Below, piece by piece: positions 6,551 through 7,236 of a stretch of 7,236 bases of DNA. This DNA comes from Giesbergeria sp. (GTDB lineage Bacteria > Pseudomonadota > Gammaproteobacteria > Burkholderiales > Burkholderiaceae_C). The stretch lies in the NCBI GenBank assembly GCA_017987055.1, contig JAGNUJ010000076.1:1-7236 (forward strand), written 5' to 3'. Both the position numbers and the translations under genes were made by a program. The notes beneath the pieces were generated by a model. That model did no database searches, had not been told where the DNA came from, and worked only from the letters and a program-made list of their open reading frames with translations. Numbering within the stretch: position 1 is the first letter of the stretch; each line of letters begins with the position of its first letter.

Positions 6551-7236
6551 ATGGTGCAATATTCTCGGCGCCAGTTCATGCAAGTGACTGGCTCCACACT
6601 GGCAGGCTCTAGCCTTGCATTGATGGGTTTTTCGCCCACCAATGCGCTGGCTGAAGCGCGCCAATACAAGCTCGCCGCCACGACCGTGACGCGCCAAACC
6701 TGTACCTACTGCTCGGTCGGCTGCGGCATTTTGATGTACGCCATCGGCGATGGCAGCAAAAACACCCGCTTGTCGGTGATGCACGTCGAGGGCGATCCGG
6801 ACCATCCGGTCAACCGCGGCACGCTGTGCCCCAAGGGCGCGGGTTTGCTGGACTTTGTCCACAGCCCCAACCGCTTGCAGTTCCCCGAATACCGCGCGCC
6901 CGGCTCCAACGAGTGGAAGCGCTTGTCGTGGGACGACGCGCTGACGCGCATCACCAAACTGCTCAAAGAAGACCGCGACGCCAACTTCGTCGAAAAGACC
7001 GAAGACGGCCTGACGGTCAACCGCTGGCTGACCACCGGCATGCTGGCCGCCTCGGCGTCCAGCAACGAAGCTGGCTACGTCACGCACAAGGTTGCCCGCA
7101 GCTGGGGTTTGCTCGCACTCGATAACCAAGCACGTGTCTGACACGGCCCGACGGTGGCAGGTCTTGCCCCGACGTTTGGCCGTGGAGCGATGACGAACCA
7201 TTGGGTCGACATCAAGAATGCGGACGTTATTTTGGT
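6551..7236 (+). CDS. fdnG: Selenocysteine-containing formate dehydrogenase-N type catalytic subunit (FdnG/FdoG), 5' part
   Basis: Catalytic Mo/W-bisPGD subunit of a respiratory, periplasm-facing formate dehydrogenase that oxidises formate to CO2 and passes electrons through an Fe-S subunit (FdnH) and cytochrome b (FdnI) to quinone. Tat signal: SRRQFMQ with RR at residues 6-7, a hydrophobic stretch, and a likely cut after ALA (32-34). The [4Fe-4S] cysteines are C51, C54, C58 and C93 (CTYCSVGC and LCPKGAG). The sequence follows E. coli FdnG closely ([38 protein letters not shown]). The TGA at 7139-7141 is read as selenocysteine at residue 197 (E. coli FdnG U196). After it the frame continues [19 protein letters not shown] and [12 protein letters not shown], the expected family sequence, to the window end. 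Only 228 codons of about 1000 are present. The start is supported by AAAAGAGG 7 nt upstream. A plain annotation would wrongly call a 196-residue protein. Confidence 0.96.
7139..7171 (+). promoter_or_regulatory. Selenocysteine UGA codon and bacterial SECIS hairpin
   Basis: UGA at 7139-7141 is followed by CGG (7152-7154), a bulged U (7155), GGCA (7156-7159), loop GGUCU (7160-7164), UGCC (7165-7168) and CCG (7169-7171). Every stem base pairs. Counting the U of UGA as 1, the bulged U is nucleotide 17, as in the E. coli fdhF SECIS, and the GGUCU loop is the same as in fdhF. SelB binds this bulged U and the loop GU to deliver Sec-tRNA to the ribosome. The hairpin lies within the coding sequence and also encodes TVAGLAP. 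Confidence 0.93.

Noticed and set aside
7139..7141. Reading the TGA as a true stop, or the gene as a pseudogene
   Set aside because: The frame continues with conserved FdnG sequence, and the SECIS hairpin is intact with correct spacing.
6383..7201. Upstream extension of the fdhD frame (572 codons in total)
   Set aside because: The extension is antisense to the formate dehydrogenase gene and has no FdhD similarity. The family homology begins only after about 6331-6382.

Overview
The window looks like chromosomal DNA of a Gram-negative betaproteobacterium, most likely Burkholderiales (Comamonadaceae-like). This is an inference from the high-GC coding style, the protein flavour of the genes, and an AT-rich intergenic stretch that resembles, from memory, repeats scattered through Comamonadaceae genomes. 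No mobile element, CRISPR array, tRNA or rRNA was seen. All coding space is explained by five genes.

Left half (1-4245, minus strand): a tripartite efflux operon of the AcrAB/MexAB/TtgAB type. The periplasmic adaptor lipoprotein (2935-4245) is followed 16 nt later by the inner-membrane RND proton antiporter (2918 down to the window edge, missing about 75 C-terminal residues). An outer-membrane TolC-like channel may lie beyond the left edge. A 196-nt intergenic region (4246-4441) separates this operon from a divergent LysR-type regulator (4442-5374, plus strand). The regulator resembles the HypT (hypochlorite-responsive) branch of the family rather than MexT. The shared region holds a T-N11-A dyad and a perfect 10-bp palindrome, both candidate operators.

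Right half (5483-7236): formate oxidation. fdhD (minus strand) encodes the sulfur-transfer protein that activates the molybdenum cofactor of formate dehydrogenases. The divergent gene on the plus strand is the catalytic subunit of a Tat-exported, respiratory FdnG/FdoG-type formate dehydrogenase. Its apparent stop codon at 7139-7141 is a selenocysteine UGA: the following bases continue the family sequence in frame and fold into a bacterial SECIS hairpin, with a bulged U at position 17 and a GGUCU apical loop. The gene therefore runs through the right edge. The genome should also carry selA, selB, selC and selD and the FdnH/FdnI subunits.

The LysR gene and fdhD converge on a 108-nt AT-rich spacer (5375-5482) with nested inverted repeats. 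I saw no wholly new system. The points most worth checking are the selenocysteine recoding, the HypT-like regulator next to an RND pump, and the dyad structures in the two divergent promoter regions.
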